A DNA stretch of 64,000 nucleotides, taken from JAJYSO01 sp964586655 (GTDB taxonomy: Bacteria > Bacteroidota > Bacteroidia > Flavobacteriales > Flavobacteriaceae). The notes beneath the pieces are model-generated. The model was not told where the DNA came from, searched no databases, and saw only the letters and a program-made list of their open reading frames with translations. The position numbers and the translations under genes are program-made. This document shows, piece by piece, positions 62,707-64,000 of this stretch. The number at the start of each line of letters is the position of its first letter. Within the stretch, counting starts at the first letter, position 1. The stretch lies in the NCBI GenBank assembly GCA_964586655.1, contig CAZPGY010000002.1, forward strand, positions 62,001 to 126,000, given 5' to 3'.

Positions 62707-64000
62707 ATGAAGAATATTCTCTCTTTTCTTATTGGTTTATTTTGTTTAGCTTCATTACAGGCACAAGAAAAAAACATTCAGGACGTCGCCCAACTCAAAT
62801 CTACCTATAAGGATTTTTTTAGCCTCAACCGTGAATCAGTATATCTTCAACTCAACAAGACTAAGGTGTTACCCAATGAAGACCTCTGGTTTTCGGCCTA
62901 TGTATTTGACACGCGCTTGATGAAACCCAACACAAAAACCACCAACTTGCACGTCAATCTCTACAATCAGCAAGGACACTTGATGCAAACCAAAACTATT
63001 TATATTCAGCATGGAAAAGGGCAAGGTTATTTTGATCTGGACACCATAAACTATCAGCCGGGGTTTTATGTCATCAAGGCGTTTACCAACTACATGGATA
63101 ATTTTAAAACCGATTTGAGTTTTAGACAGGGTTTTGAGATTATGGGCAGCAACAAAGACCCTGTTGCCCGGGCCGACCAAACCCATTATGACCTGCAAAT
63201 CTTACCTGAGGGCGGGCATCTCTTACAGAACAGCATCAATACCATCGGGGTTAAACTGATTGACCAAAACGGGCTGGGGTGTTATTTTAGAGCGGCCAAG
63301 GTATTAAATTCTGAAGGACATACCGTCACCACTTTTAAGGCCAATAAATTTGGAATGGGAAAATTCACCCTCAACTATAAATCGGGAGAAAATTACACCC
63401 TCCAACTCACTCCGGAAAACGGCTCCCCATTAAGCCTTAAAATACCTCCGGCATCTCCAAGAGGCATCAGCATGAGCGTCAACAATCTTATGCCCGGCAA
63501 TCTTTTTATCGCACTGCATACCAATCCGGCTACGCTAAAACAAATTGGCGGACAGCAATTTTATATCGCTATTCATCAGGAAACAGCCATTGAAGTGGTT
63601 CCATTCACCTTTCCCAAAAACCGGCTTAAAACCAATATTACCATAGATAAAAAAGTATTGACCGACGGCGTAAATATTATCACCATCTTCAACAAAGATT
63701 ACCAACCCTTACTTGAGCGTCAAATCTTCTACAAGAAAAATATTAAGCGGGCTCGCGTTCATGCGCAATTATACAAGAACAATGGCGACTCCTTAATTCT
63801 AAACCTGAGCTCACTCTTGCGTCAGGGAAAAAACAGCCTCAGCATCTCTGTGCTTCCGGGAGAAACCAAAGCCTATAGTCCGCAGCATAATATTTTATCG
63901 GCTTTTTATATAGCTCCTTTTATCCGCGGAAATTTGGAAAACGGGGCTTATTATTTCTCTGACGGGCAGAAACGTCGCAAAGCTTATGACTTGGATCTAC
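62707..64000 (+). CDS. Secreted MG2-like protein, partial (runs off the window end)
   Basis: A frame of at least 431 residues stays open to the last base, so the C-terminus is missing. A signal peptide (about 1-19, ending LQAQ) leads into an MG2-like macroglobulin domain: ESVYLQLNKTKVLPNEDLWF, then the FYVIKAFTNYM block, as in large flavobacterial envelope proteins whose C-terminus often carries a TonB-receptor plug domain. Whether that domain is present cannot be seen. A role in outer-membrane transport or protein interaction is only a family-based guess. Confidence 0.75.
   Translation, partial: MKNILSFLIGLFCLASLQAQEKNIQDVAQLKSTYKDFFSLNRESVYLQLNKTKVLPNEDLWFSAYVFDTRLMKPNTKTTNLHVNLYNQQGHLMQTKTIYIQHGKGQGYFDLDTINYQPGFYVIKAFTNYMDNFKTDLSFRQGFEIMGSNKDPVARADQTHYDLQILPEGGHLLQNSINTIGVKLIDQNGLGCYFRAAKVLNSEGHTVTTFKANKFGMGKFTLNYKSGENYTLQLTPENGSPLSLKIPPASPRGISMSVNNLMPGNLFIALHTNPATLKQIGGQQFYIAIHQETAIEVVPFTFPKNRLKTNITIDKKVLTDGVNIITIFNKDYQPLLERQIFYKKNIKRARVHAQLYKNNGDSLILNLSSLLRQGKNSLSISVLPGETKAYSPQHNILSAFYIAPFIRGNLENGAYYFSDGQKRRKAYDLDL

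Noticed and set aside
1..64000. tRNA or rRNA genes
   Set aside because: No cloverleaf-like sequence with a TTCGA-type arm or rRNA segment was found by eye in the intergenic regions; a tRNAscan run would decide.

Overview
The window reads as chromosome of a flavobacterium-like member of the Bacteroidetes. Upstream of many genes there is the Bacteroidetes -7 promoter word TAnnTTTG, sometimes with a TTTG box 20-21 nt further upstream, and almost no Shine-Dalgarno sequences. Gene content agrees: atpD-atpC as a detached pair, an sdhCAB operon with a single membrane anchor, sucD without sucC, an Mqo-type malate oxidoreductase, a monomeric NADP-isocitrate dehydrogenase, and a TonB-dependent receptor with a carboxypeptidase-like N-terminal domain. 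No rRNA, tRNA, CRISPR array, prophage or insertion sequence was found. One 100-N assembly gap lies at 32212-32311.

Layout. 1-1296: AT-rich DNA with a small PD-(D/E)XK-type GxxExxY protein gene inside a family of short palindromic repeats. 1297-11316: ordinary metabolism (aldehyde dehydrogenase, isocitrate dehydrogenase, SucD, Mqo, a YyaL-like thioredoxin-domain protein, an MscS-type channel). 11415-27734: a nickel/urease island on the minus strand apart from marC. It holds NikR, a TonB-dependent receptor, a five-gene NikABCDE-type ABC importer, an EamA-family transporter, a DUF1275 membrane protein and ureABC-F-G-D. 28168-31088: a lipoprotein gene and atpDC. 31172-38252: a Cus-type copper/silver efflux operon (HYC_CC_PP protein, CusA, TolC-like protein, adaptor with tandem heavy-metal-binding domains). 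38304-52853: a LolC/E-like permease, a NamZ-like lipoprotein, sdhCAB, a CPA2 antiporter, a DnaJ/CbpM pair, a coiled-coil membrane protein, SodC, and a DUF2089 / membrane protein / hydrolase operon. 53126-64000: pyrG, yidC, metG, tspO, typA, fabD, and the start of a large secreted MG2-like protein cut by the window end.

How the parts fit. The island can in principle carry nickel from the outer membrane (receptor) across the inner membrane (ABC importer) to urease, with NikR as the likely sensor. No ureE is present, and UreG ends in seven consecutive histidines, so the missing UreE metal store may have moved to UreG. UreC keeps all nickel ligands but has Val in place of the usual active-site flap Cys. 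Palindromes sharing the word GTAATAC sit on the predicted promoters of the receptor and of the ABC operon, suggesting joint metal control. The least explained structures are two families of palindromic repeats built by iterating one short word in both orientations: one surrounds the GxxExxY gene, the other separates ureF from ureG.
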